Of a DNA stretch of 64,000 nt, positions 7,730 through 15,027 are shown piece after piece. The stretch is from Bradyrhizobium sp. GTDB taxonomy: Bacteria; Pseudomonadota; Alphaproteobacteria; Rhizobiales; Xanthobacteraceae. Positions within the stretch are counted from its first letter, which is position 1, and every line of letters starts with the position of its first letter. A model generated the notes under the pieces. The model was given only the letters and a program-made list of their open reading frames with translations. It had not been told where the DNA came from and did not search any database. Made by a program: the position numbers and the translations under genes. Where the stretch lies: NCBI RefSeq assembly GCF_004799405.1, contig NZ_SSMW01000080.1:118515-182514 (forward strand), read 5' to 3'.

Positions 7730-8188
7730 TTAACGCCGATGACGCCGACGGCCGCCGCCGAAATTGGCCATCCGCATCAACTGCGGGATCATGCTCATCA
7801 TCTCGCCGCCGCCAGCGCCGCCCATCATGCTCGTGATGTCTCCGCCGCCCATGCCCATCCCGTAGCTTTGCGGGGCAAAGCCGCCGCCGCCCGTCATGCC
7901 GCCAAGGTTGCCAAGGCCGCCGCCACCCATCATGCCGCCAAGGCCGCCACCGCCGCCTTCCATCATCTGGCCCATCATCGGGCCCATGGTCTGCATCATC
8001 ATGCCGAAACGGCGCTTGCCCATCTTGGCCTTCATCATTTCGAGCATCGGCGCCATCTGGGTCATCATGTCACCGCCGCCGCCTCCGCCGCCCAAGCCGG
8101 CGAATTGGGCCTTCGCCGGTGCTGAGGTCAGGGTAAACAGCAGCAGCAGCGTGGCCGCCTGGCACACCACCTTGTCAGCTCCAGTCAT
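7730..8188 (-). CDS. Secreted Met/Gly-rich low-complexity protein, unknown function
   Basis: 152 residues. An N-terminal signal peptide (hydrophobic LLLLFTLTSAPAKAQ, cleavage expected after AKA) precedes a low-complexity chain with about 28 Met and about 44 Gly residues. The pattern is Gly runs alternating with Met pairs such as MMKAKMGKRRFGMMM and MGPMMGQMM. The C-terminus is the basic cluster GGGRRRHRR. The plus-strand frame over the same DNA is a His/Ala-rich shadow with no ribosome-binding site. Met-rich exported proteins can bind Cu(I) or other soft metals, but no neighbour supports that here. Treated as a real gene because of the signal peptide; function unknown. Confidence 0.65.
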   Translation of the reverse strand: MTGADKVVCQAATLLLLFTLTSAPAKAQFAGLGGGGGGGDMMTQMAPMLEMMKAKMGKRRFGMMMQTMGPMMGQMMEGGGGGLGGMMGGGGLGNLGGMTGGGGFAPQSYGMGMGGGDITSMMGGAGGGEMMSMIPQLMRMANFGGGRRRHRR

Positions 8189-8285
8189 GGTTCTGCTCCT
8201 TGCGTGCGCAGCGCCGCGAAAGCGATGCTAACCGGACGCACCGTGCGAAGCTAGAACAGGCTGGGCGCGGCTTCTGTGAGAAAAG

Positions 8286-8696
8286 TCACACTGGCGGGGC
8301 GGCATGCCGCCCCAGGGTCTTCTGCATCGCCAGCACCCCCAGATCCATCTGGCTATCGATATAGGGCGCGATGTCATTCGGCAGCACGTCGACGATCCAG
8401 ACCAGCCGGCTGGCTTTGTCGCCGTCGGCAAACACCTGCGCCGACGCGTTGTAGTGCTTCACCCGTTCGCCAATGATGGCGTAGGCCAGCCGTTGCCGTG
8501 CGTCGTCGTAGTCGACCAATAGCTCGCGCGCCACCATGCCGTTGGCGAAGGTGACGATCCGCGCATCGCCCTCCAGCCGCGCGTCGATCACGAATCCCGG
8601 CACCAGCCGTTTATGCAGGGCGCCGAAATCGCGAAGCGCGTCCCAGACATCGTCGGGGTCGGCGTCGATCGGGATGTCTTTGCAAATGGAAGCCAT
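8286..8696 (-). CDS. SRPBCC (START-like) family protein
   Basis: 136 residues from the ATG at 8696 (MASICKDIPIDADPDDVW). The longer frame to 8735 would start inside an intergenic repeat. The sequence has the polyketide cyclase/dehydrase-like helix-grip pattern: IPIDADPDDVWDALRDFGA at the N-terminus, then GDARIVTFANGMVARELLVD, LAYAIIGERVKHYNAS, SRLVWIVDVLPNDIAPYID and a C-terminal helix ending MQKTLGRHA. Such small proteins bind hydrophobic ligands. No ligand can be assigned. It is oriented like the VOC and AraC genes upstream of it but is separated from them by a palindromic repeat. Confidence 0.8.
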   Translation of the reverse strand: MASICKDIPIDADPDDVWDALRDFGALHKRLVPGFVIDARLEGDARIVTFANGMVARELLVDYDDARQRLAYAIIGERVKHYNASAQVFADGDKASRLVWIVDVLPNDIAPYIDSQMDLGVLAMQKTLGRHAAPPV

Positions 8697-8730
8697 GGTT
8701 GTGGGTCTCTCGGGCGGGGTGAAGTGGACC

Positions 8731-8832
8731 GTCATCCTGAGGTGCGAGCTCTTGCGAGCCTCGAAGGATGCGGCGGAGTGCTTGCGGCCGATCCTTCGAG
8801 ACGCGCGCCAAGGGCGCGCTCCTCAGGATGAC
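8731..8832. repeat. Intergenic palindromic repeat with nested inverted arms
   Basis: The outer arms GTCATCCTGAGG (8731-8742) and CCTCAGGATGAC (8821-8832) are exact reverse complements. Inner arms CCTCGAAGGAT and ATCCTTCGAG are nested within them. This arrangement resembles a repeat that I recall as abundant between genes of Bradyrhizobium and Rhodopseudomonas. It separates the SRPBCC and VOC genes. Confidence 0.75.
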
Positions 8833-8857
8833 GGCTGTCTGTGCGGAACGATTTGAG

Positions 8858-9217
8858 CTAGCTACAGACAGCCTCGACATTGTTGCCGTCGGGATCGATC
8901 AGGAAAGCGGCGAAATAGCTCGGGCTGTAGTCCGCGCGCGGGCCCGCGCCACCATTGTCGCGGCCTCCCGCCTTCATCCCCTCGGCGTGAAATTTCCCGA
9001 TCGCGGCGTGGTCGGGCGCCCGGAAGGCGACATGGGCGCCTGCGCCGGACAGGCCCTTGTGCAGATAGAGCCACAGCGCCGGCTCGCCCCTGGGCCCGAA
9101 GCCTGCGCCGGTCTCGTCGCGCGAACACAGGGCATATCCAAGCGGCGCCAGGGCGGCCGTGTAGAAGCGCACGCTGGCGTCGAGATTGCCGACTTTCAGT
9201 CCGATATGGTCGTACAT
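8858..9217 (-). CDS. VOC (glyoxalase/bleomycin-resistance fold) family protein
   Basis: 119 residues from the ATG at 9217, preceded by TTGGAGATCATC. It follows the vicinal-oxygen-chelate pattern: MYDHIGLKVGNLDASVRFYT at the start, ALWLYLHKG in the middle, HVAFRAPDHAAIGKFHAEGM, and FLIDPDGNNVEAVC at the end. His4 and the C-terminal Glu are candidate metal ligands. Such proteins are often glyoxalase-like or antibiotic-binding enzymes; this one cannot be assigned a substrate. It lies 56 bases downstream of the AraC-type regulator on the same strand. Confidence 0.85.
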   Translation of the reverse strand: MYDHIGLKVGNLDASVRFYTAALAPLGYALCSRDETGAGFGPRGEPALWLYLHKGLSGAGAHVAFRAPDHAAIGKFHAEGMKAGGRDNGGAGPRADYSPSYFAAFLIDPDGNNVEAVCS

Positions 9218-9273
9218 GATGATCTCCAAAAAGTGCGCGCCTTGAGGAGGCGCGGTTTCGGAAATCACCCTAG

Positions 9274-10113
9274 TCAGTGCAGGGCGATGCGATCTTGGAA
9301 AATCTTGCGCATCCCGCGCGAGGCTTCGCGGAACCTGCGCGGCGAAACCCCGGCGGCGCGATGGAAGGTGCGCACGAAGTTGGAGAGGTCGCCGAAGCCG
9401 ACATCGTAGGCGATTGCGGTGATCGCGCGGCTATCGCCGGTCAGCAGTCGCGCCGCGTGGCGCAGCCGGGAGCGCACCAGGTACTGGTGCGGGGTGACGC
9501 CGAGGACGCTGGAGAACAGCCGCAAAAAGTGGAACGGGCTGATGTTGGCCTCCGCGGCGGCGTCCTCCAGATCGATGGCCCGGTGCGAATGCGCGTCGAT
9601 CCACAGCGCCGTTTCCACCGCGCGGCGGCGATCCCGGGCGCTGGCCGGAGCCGGCTTCTGCTGCTGCCCGGAGACCACGTTGACAAAACGGCTGGCGAAG
9701 GCGTGCCCGACCTCGTCGAGGCCGACGTCGCTGCGGCCGTCGGCTGCCGCTTGGGCCAATTCGCCCAGCACCATCAATTCCGGCAGCGGCGGCGCGCAGC
9801 CGATCCGCCAGACGTCCTTTCGGCCGCCGATCGTTTCCACCAGTTCCGGATCTAGGAAAAACGACAGGCATTCGTCGCCGCAGACGTGGTCGTGGGTGCA
9901 GACATATTCGTCGCCGGGATGGCCGACCAGAACCGATCCCGCCACCAGTTCGTGCGACTTGCCCTGGGCGCGACAGCCGAAACTGCCCTTGCGTACAAAG
10001 GAGATCGAGTGGCAGCGATGCCGCTCCACGAACGGCGCATCGCCGGGCGCGGCGCTGCAGCGGAAGTCGGATACGGTGATGGAGGGGCGCTGAAGCAGGG
10101 TCGTTGCGGTCAT
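9274..10113 (-). CDS. AraC family transcriptional regulator
   Basis: 279 residues. The N-terminal part is a cupin-like sensor region ([15 protein letters not shown], then [14 protein letters not shown]). It contains clustered Cys and His residues ([14 protein letters not shown]) that could bind metal. The C-terminal part, from about residue 165, has the two helix-turn-helix motifs of AraC proteins ([18 protein letters not shown], and [18 protein letters not shown] followed by GVSPRRFR). It sits 9 bases downstream of ogt on the same strand, so the two are likely co-transcribed. The target genes are unknown; VOC, SRPBCC and ogt are candidates. Confidence 0.88.
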   Translation of the reverse strand: MTATTLLQRPSITVSDFRCSAAPGDAPFVERHRCHSISFVRKGSFGCRAQGKSHELVAGSVLVGHPGDEYVCTHDHVCGDECLSFFLDPELVETIGGRKDVWRIGCAPPLPELMVLGELAQAAADGRSDVGLDEVGHAFASRFVNVVSGQQQKPAPASARDRRRAVETALWIDAHSHRAIDLEDAAAEANISPFHFLRLFSSVLGVTPHQYLVRSRLRHAARLLTGDSRAITAIAYDVGFGDLSNFVRTFHRAAGVSPRRFREASRGMRKIFQDRIALH

Positions 10114-10122
10114 CCCGCGCTT

Positions 10123-10698
10123 TTAACCCTGCGGGCGTGGCGGGGCAACCGGGAGCAGCACGTCGAACAGGGTCTTGCTGACGGTGTTGCGGCCCTCGAT
10201 CGACAGCAGCCGGCGCTTGGAGATGCTGCCGCCATTGGGAGAAATCTTGTCGGCATAGTTGCCGGCCTCGAGCACGCGATGGCATGGCACGATGATCATG
10301 AAGGGGTTGTGCGAAATCGCCTGCGCGACCGAGTGCGCGGCGCCCGAGGCCCGCAGGCTGGCGGCGACCTCGCCATAGGTCCGGGTTTCGCCGCGTGGAA
10401 TGGTGCGCGTGAACTCGTAGACGCGGCGATTGAACGGCAGCACGCCGTCCATGTCGATCGCTACATCGGAGAGATCGCAAGGCTGGCCGCGCAGCAGCGC
10501 CGTAATACCGTCGATCGCGATCTCGACATTGAGCGGCGGACGCAGTTCGCGGGCGTCGGGATGCTGGCGCAGCATCCGGCCACGGGTTTCGATCTCGCGC
10601 GCCTCCGGAAGCTGCACGCCGACAACGCCATTATCGCCCCATGCGATGCCGCATCGGCCGATCATCGTGTCGAAAATGGTGTACGCACGCCCCGCCAT
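10123..10698 (-). CDS. ogt: Methylated-DNA-protein-cysteine methyltransferase
   Basis: 191 residues. The active-site motif PCHRV within MIIVPCHRVLEAGN identifies the O6-alkylguanine-DNA alkyltransferase family. The winged-helix part shows RTIPRGETRTYGEVAASL and the typical GAAHSVAQAISHNP. The enzyme transfers the alkyl group from O6-alkylguanine to its own cysteine in a suicide reaction. It lacks the Ada N-terminal zinc domain. An AraC-type gene follows 9 bases downstream, a pairing reminiscent of a split Ada. However, that regulator has a cupin-like sensor, so the link to alkylation damage is only inference. Confidence 0.93.
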   Translation of the reverse strand: MAGRAYTIFDTMIGRCGIAWGDNGVVGVQLPEAREIETRGRMLRQHPDARELRPPLNVEIAIDGITALLRGQPCDLSDVAIDMDGVLPFNRRVYEFTRTIPRGETRTYGEVAASLRASGAAHSVAQAISHNPFMIIVPCHRVLEAGNYADKISPNGGSISKRRLLSIEGRNTVSKTLFDVLLPVAPPRPQG

Positions 10699-10830
10699 TG
10701 CCGTCCCCGGAACGGATCATAGCATTGTCATAAACGGCTGCACCTGGAAAATGCGGAGTGGGTTAAGATCGGCGGGCGGCCCACCGGTACAGGGATTTTG
10801 CAACCCAACGGCTGTCTGTTGCCGCGTCGG

Positions 10831-12786
10831 TTACGGCAACGCAAACGCGACCAGCGAATCCCCGAGCCGGGTGCCGAGCTTGCCGTGACCGCCGGCGGCG
10901 ATCACCACGAACTGCTTGCCGTCGCGGCCGGCCCGATAGGTCATCGGCATCGCCTGTCCGCCGGCCGGCAGACGTCCCTTCCAGAGCTCCGCGCCGGTCT
11001 CGGTATCGAAAGCGCGCAGATAGTTGTCCATCGCCGAAGCGACAAAGGTAAGCCCCGCGGCGGTCATGATCGGACCGCCGAGGTTAGGCGTCCCCTGAAC
11101 GATCGCCGCGGCATTGGCGGTCATGTCGGCTGTGGTGCCCAGCGGCACTTTCCATGCGATCGATCCCGTCGACAGATTGACCGCGACCAACTCGCCCCAA
11201 GGCGGCGGGTTGCAGGGCAGCCCGAGCGGCGAATGAAGCACCTGACGGCTCATGCCGTAGGGCGTTCCGTGCTGAGGCGAAACCTCGGCGCGCAAGGCGC
11301 CTTGCTGAGCGGCTTTTTCGACCGGCTGATACTGATTGCGGGGAATCAAGTGCACTTCCATCGGAAGATTGTTGACGTTGGTCACGAAGATCTGGCGGCC
11401 GGAATCGAACGCGCCGCTGCTCCAGTTCATGCCGCCGACATTGCCGGGAAAGGCGATAATGCCCTGCACGCTGGGCGGCGTGAAAATCCCCTCCGATCTC
11501 AGTTTCTCCATCTGGTTGCGGCAGGCATCGCGCTCCTCGGGCGTGATGCCCCAGGCGTCGGCTGCGGAAAGATGCTGCGACACCAGCGGCGGAGGGGCCA
11601 GCGGGAACGGTTGCGTCGGCGACGCGGTTTCGCCGTCCGCGTCGCTGGTGGGAACCGGGCGTTCCTCCACCCCGAACACCGGCTTGCCGGTCTCGCGATC
11701 GAGCACGAACAGATTGCCGGTCTTGTTGCCCTGAATGACCACGGGCGTCTCGCCGCCGTCGCGGCGCAAGGTGCCGAGCACCGGCTGCGCCGCGGTATCG
11801 TAATCCCACAGATCGTGATGAACGAGCTGAAAGCCCCAGACCAGTTCGCCGGTGCCGGCCGACAGCGCTACGACGGAATTCGCCCATTTGTTGTCGCCCG
11901 GCCGCTTGAAGCCGTGATAGTCGGGGCTGGCGCTGCCGGTCGGCAGGAACACCAGCTTGCGCCTGGTATCGACGGAAATCGTCGACCAGACATTGCCGGC
12001 CCCTGTCGGGGCTGTCGGGGCAAGGTCGCCCTGGAGCGGATTCCAGCTCCAGCGCAGTGCGCCGGTTCGCGCATCGAACGCCCGCACCCGGCCATCCGGA
12101 ATAGCGACGCGATCGTTGTCGGCAATCGAGGAGCCGACGATCACGAGATCGTCGATCACCGCGGGCGCGGAAGTCTCTTCATATTCGCCGGGGCGGGTGA
12201 TGTTGGCGACGCCTTGCTTGAGGTCGATCTCTCCCCCGCTGCCGAAATCGCCGCAGGGATTGCCGGTCGCGGCGTCGAGCGCAAACAGCCGGGCATCGAT
12301 CGTGGCGAGGAAAATCCGCTGATGGCATGTTCCGGTTTGAACATCGCCGGGGGCGGACCAAAAAGTCACGCCGCGGTTCACCAGGCCCTCGGAATAACGC
12401 ACATGCAGATCGATCCTCGGATCGAAGCGCCATTTTTCCTTGCCGGTTTCGGGATCGAGCGCGAGCACGCGATTGAACGGGGTGGTCACGAACATCGTTC
12501 CACCGGCCACGATCGGGGTTGCCTCGAATTCGCTTTTGGGGCGGCCGTCGCTGCCGTCGGAAACGTCGCCGGTGTGAAGCTCCCAGGCGACTTTCAATTG
12601 GGCGACGTTGCCCTTGTTGATCTCGGTGAGCGGCGAATAGCGGCTGCCGCCGGCATCGCCGCCATAAACCGGCCACTCAACGGGGGAGTTGTCCGCAGTC
12701 TGTGCGCTCGCAAACGAGCTTCCCGCAACGGACGCGATCAGGACGATGCCGGCGACAGCAATATGGCGCATGAGGGTCGATCCCAT
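10831..12786 (-). CDS. PQQ-dependent dehydrogenase, periplasmic quinoprotein
   Basis: 651 residues with an N-terminal signal peptide (hydrophobic IAVAGIVLIASVAGSSFASA). The mature chain begins NSPVEWPVYGGDAGGSRYSP, a typical start of the quinoprotein glucose dehydrogenase-like beta-propeller. Repeated propeller tryptophan-docking motifs such as LALDPETGKEKWRFD, RAFDARTGALRWSW and RAFDTETGAELWKG are spread along the chain. It resembles membrane-bound glucose dehydrogenase without the N-terminal membrane domain, so it is probably soluble in the periplasm. No cytochrome c or PQQ biosynthesis gene adjoins it. The substrate may be a sugar or polyol but is unproven. An alternative start is the Met at codon 6. 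Confidence 0.87.
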   Translation of the reverse strand: MGSTLMRHIAVAGIVLIASVAGSSFASAQTADNSPVEWPVYGGDAGGSRYSPLTEINKGNVAQLKVAWELHTGDVSDGSDGRPKSEFEATPIVAGGTMFVTTPFNRVLALDPETGKEKWRFDPRIDLHVRYSEGLVNRGVTFWSAPGDVQTGTCHQRIFLATIDARLFALDAATGNPCGDFGSGGEIDLKQGVANITRPGEYEETSAPAVIDDLVIVGSSIADNDRVAIPDGRVRAFDARTGALRWSWNPLQGDLAPTAPTGAGNVWSTISVDTRRKLVFLPTGSASPDYHGFKRPGDNKWANSVVALSAGTGELVWGFQLVHHDLWDYDTAAQPVLGTLRRDGGETPVVIQGNKTGNLFVLDRETGKPVFGVEERPVPTSDADGETASPTQPFPLAPPPLVSQHLSAADAWGITPEERDACRNQMEKLRSEGIFTPPSVQGIIAFPGNVGGMNWSSGAFDSGRQIFVTNVNNLPMEVHLIPRNQYQPVEKAAQQGALRAEVSPQHGTPYGMSRQVLHSPLGLPCNPPPWGELVAVNLSTGSIAWKVPLGTTADMTANAAAIVQGTPNLGGPIMTAAGLTFVASAMDNYLRAFDTETGAELWKGRLPAGGQAMPMTYRAGRDGKQFVVIAAGGHGKLGTRLGDSLVAFALP

Positions 12787-12930
12787 CGGCTTCGGGCGGT
12801 CCGGATAATCTATCAGTCATCCGCATCGCGCGGCCGGAAAATCAACCCCGGCGCATGATTGTCTGATCGGAATGAACCCGATATGAATTGCATCGGTCAA
12901 GGTTCTCCGCTTTATTAAGCACTTGATTTC

Positions 12931-13004
12931 GCGGGCGTAGTTCAATGGTAGAACGGCAGCTTCCCAAGCTGCATACGAGGGTTCGATTCCCTTCGCCCGC
13001 TCCA
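12931..13004 (+). tRNA. tRNA-Gly (anticodon CCC)
   Basis: A complete 74-base cloverleaf: acceptor stem GCGGGCG/CGCCCGC, D arm with AGTTCAATGGTAGAAC, anticodon stem GCAGC/GCTGC around loop TTCCCAA (anticodon CCC), T arm GAGGGTTCGATTCCCTT, discriminator T and encoded CCA. It lies directly upstream of ssrA. Confidence 0.97.
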
Positions 13005-13049
13005 GAATTTGCTTTGGCCTAATCGCTCGCCTGCGACAACCAGCAGCCT

Positions 13050-13437
13050 ATCTTTCGCCATCGATCGCGCGTACGGTCTTTGCGTCGCAAGACGATGGCG
13101 CTGAAACTTAGAGCGGACTGCGGGCAGACCCGGGGGCAGTACCCGGCGCCTCCACCCTAGCAGCTTGAGCTTAAAGGTCTCATTTCGGTGAGATCGATTT
13201 TGCCGGAAGGCCGAATCCCTCGGCTGCTATGGCGGGGGCGAACTAGGATCGATGGTCGCGAAGAAGCTCTGAATTGTTCCCGGCATGATACCGCCGTTAT
13301 CGGGTCAAAAACCTAAATGCAAACGATAACGTTGCATTGAACGAAGTGCGCCTCGCGGCGTAACCGTTCGGGGTCGGTCCACCTAGCACCAGAACGGCCA
13401 TTGCCGCGTCAGCCTTCGGGTTGGCGCGGCTTTTATT
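13050..13437 (+). ncRNA. ssrA: Two-piece (circularly permuted) tmRNA
   Basis: The acceptor piece comes first. A stem CGCCATCG (13056-13063) / CGATGGCG (13093-13100) precedes a T-arm CCGGG-GGCAGTA-CCCGG and the 3' acceptor strand CGCCTCCACC ending near 13157. After a spacer, the coding piece begins at 13234 with GGGGGCG, which pairs with CGCCTCC to rebuild the acceptor stem. GCTCT in the coding piece pairs with AGAGC in the acceptor piece (helix 2). The tag frame runs 13319-13363 and encodes ANDNVALNEVRLAA plus TAA. The gene ends in a strong terminator. Split tmRNA is characteristic of alphaproteobacteria; it rescues stalled ribosomes and tags products for proteolysis. The 5' end is approximate. 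Confidence 0.93.
13403..13437 (+). terminator. Intrinsic terminator of ssrA
   Basis: GCCGCGTCAGCC pairs over 12 positions (two G-U) with GGTTGGCGCGGC around a TTCG tetraloop, followed by TTTTATTT. It closes the tmRNA transcript about 40 bases after the tag stop codon. Confidence 0.9.
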
Positions 13438-13520
13438 TGTGGCCGGTCCGGCGATTGCGCGCTGACTTCAATTTCGATCTTCAGCATGCTATCAGCGAGC
13501 GCAAATAAAAGGAGTGGGCG

Positions 13521-14081
13521 TTGACCGCTTCCAATGACACGTCGCGCAGGCGCTTGCTCAAAGTCGCGGCCGGCGGCGTGCTGACCGGCATCCTCACTCC
13601 TTTGCTGCCGCCGTTGATCGACATGATCAACGGCTCGCCCGGCGATTTCCGGCTGGCGCTGGTGGCGGTGCCGTTCGCGGTCCTCGTTCTCATCCTGGTT
13701 CGGGCGAGCGCCAATCCGTGGTGGGCGGCGCTGGCGGCCGCCATCGTCACCATGATTGCTTTCGTCGTTGCGGTGAACGCTGCGATCTGGGTCGACGGTC
13801 AGGTCGGCGACGTCGGCAAGGCCGTGAGAAATATCGCAGCCGGCATTGCCGGAGGCTTTACCGGCGCGGCTGTCATGGCGCTCGGGATATGCTGGCTGCC
13901 GTCGAGCCCGCGCGACGTCGCGGCATGGTTGCCGATGGTCGCGATCGGCACCGTTGCCGGGGCGCTGCTGGCGCTTGACGGCGCGTTCGAACTCGACCGG
14001 ATCTCGTTCCTCTATCCGGTATGGCAGGCCGGCGTCGCGGCCGGGCTTGCGATGGCGCTGCGGCGGAACAAGTTTCCTTGA
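13521..14081 (+). CDS. Predicted inner-membrane protein, unknown function
   Basis: 186 residues starting at TTG with AAAGGAG nine bases upstream. About five hydrophobic helices are visible. The N-terminus SRRRLLKVAAGGVLTGILT looks like a twin-arginine-type or simple signal-anchor segment. No family motif was recognised. The gene stands alone, downstream of the ssrA terminator and convergent with the esterase gene, whose stop is 4 bases away. It is probably real because of the ribosome-binding site and coherent membrane topology. Confidence 0.65.
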   Translation: MTASNDTSRRRLLKVAAGGVLTGILTPLLPPLIDMINGSPGDFRLALVAVPFAVLVLILVRASANPWWAALAAAIVTMIAFVVAVNAAIWVDGQVGDVGKAVRNIAAGIAGGFTGAAVMALGICWLPSSPRDVAAWLPMVAIGTVAGALLALDGAFELDRISFLYPVWQAGVAAGLAMALRRNKFP

Positions 14082-14085
14082 ACCT

Positions 14086-15027
14086 TCACGGAAACCTTCG
14101 GAAAAAATCCCAGATGGTCTCGGCGCCGTCGATGTCGCGGTTTTGCGGGCCGAGAAAGGCGTTGACCAGCCGGGGAAAGCGCGCGTCGGGGAAGCTGCCG
14201 GGCATGCGGTGGCCGCCATTGTTGATGCGGTAGAGCACGACATCGCGGCCCGGCGGACAGTGCGACTCGATCCGCGTCACCGTGGTGGGGTCGTTTCGGT
14301 CGCGGTGCTCGAGATCGACGCTCGTGGCATCCTGCGCTTCGCAGCCGTTGATGCGGCGCCAGAACGCAAAGGTCTTTTCGGTCGACCAGAAACCCGGCTG
14401 CGCAAAGCGGCTGGTGCCGCGACCGCCTTGATAGGGGATCAGGGGATCGGCGGTTCCGTTGATCATCAGCATCGGAACCGGGCGCGACGGATGGATGGCA
14501 TTGGCGATGTCGTCGGTGAGGTTGAAGATGACGGCGGCGGCCGCGGCGAACAGATCGGCGCGCGCGCCGATCATGGTCATGGTCATTGCTCCGCCGTTTG
14601 AGATTCCGGTGAGGTAAATCCGCTTGGAATCGGCGGTGCCGTCAGCAATGAATTTCTCGACCAGCCCGACGATGAAGCCGACATCGTCGGTGCCCTTTGG
14701 CGGCGCCCGTCCGGCGCGTGTGGTGTCCGGCCGCAGGTCGGCCCAGGCGCGATTGAGCCCATCGGGAAACACCACGCTGAAATGCTCGCGCCTGGCCACC
14801 GCCGGCCACGAGCTTCGCGCCATCATGGCGCTGCCGGTTTGGGTATTGCCATGCAGGACGATCACCAGCGGCGCCGCCCTGGCATCGGCGCGCTGAAGGA
14901 TGTAGCTGCGGGCAATGCCGTTGATATCGATGGTATCGGACAACGCCGGATTTCCCCCACAGGTGACGGCCAGGACCAGAACCAAGACCAGCGCAAGTCC
15001 CGATACGCGCATCGGCGCGTCTCTCAT
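14086..15027 (-). CDS. Exported alpha/beta-hydrolase esterase (PHB depolymerase/LpqC-like)
   Basis: 313 residues. A signal peptide (hydrophobic LALVLVLVLAVTCGGNPALS) precedes an esterase domain. VIVLHGNTQTGSAMM forms the oxyanion region, LTGISNGGAMTMTM holds the nucleophile serine in G-x-S-x-G, and a later MLMINGTADPLIPYQGG carries the acid. A final NGGHRMPG supplies the His. This matches the polyhydroxybutyrate depolymerase-like (feruloyl esterase) group. It overlaps the upstream FAD dehydrogenase gene by 4 bases, so the two form an operon. The substrate could be a short polyester or aromatic ester; this is inference. The ATG at codon 6 is an alternative start. Confidence 0.85.
   Translation of the reverse strand: MRDAPMRVSGLALVLVLVLAVTCGGNPALSDTIDINGIARSYILQRADARAAPLVIVLHGNTQTGSAMMARSSWPAVARREHFSVVFPDGLNRAWADLRPDTTRAGRAPPKGTDDVGFIVGLVEKFIADGTADSKRIYLTGISNGGAMTMTMIGARADLFAAAAAVIFNLTDDIANAIHPSRPVPMLMINGTADPLIPYQGGRGTSRFAQPGFWSTEKTFAFWRRINGCEAQDATSVDLEHRDRNDPTTVTRIESHCPPGRDVVLYRINNGGHRMPGSFPDARFPRLVNAFLGPQNRDIDGAETIWDFFRRFP

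Noticed and set aside
7727..8125. His/Ala-rich plus-strand frame over the Met/Gly-rich gene
   Set aside because: No signal peptide or ribosome-binding site; the His runs are the complement of the Met-rich (ATG/CAT) codons on the minus strand.
9274..10698. Considered a split Ada alkylation response system (AraC plus Ogt)
   Set aside because: The AraC protein has a cupin-like sensor and lacks the Ada zinc-cysteine methyl-acceptor domain; adjacency alone is insufficient.
10798..12858. A 686-residue plus-strand frame opposite the PQQ dehydrogenase
   Set aside because: Shadow of a gene with clear propeller motifs and a signal peptide; composition is Arg/Gly/His-rich and there is no ribosome-binding site.
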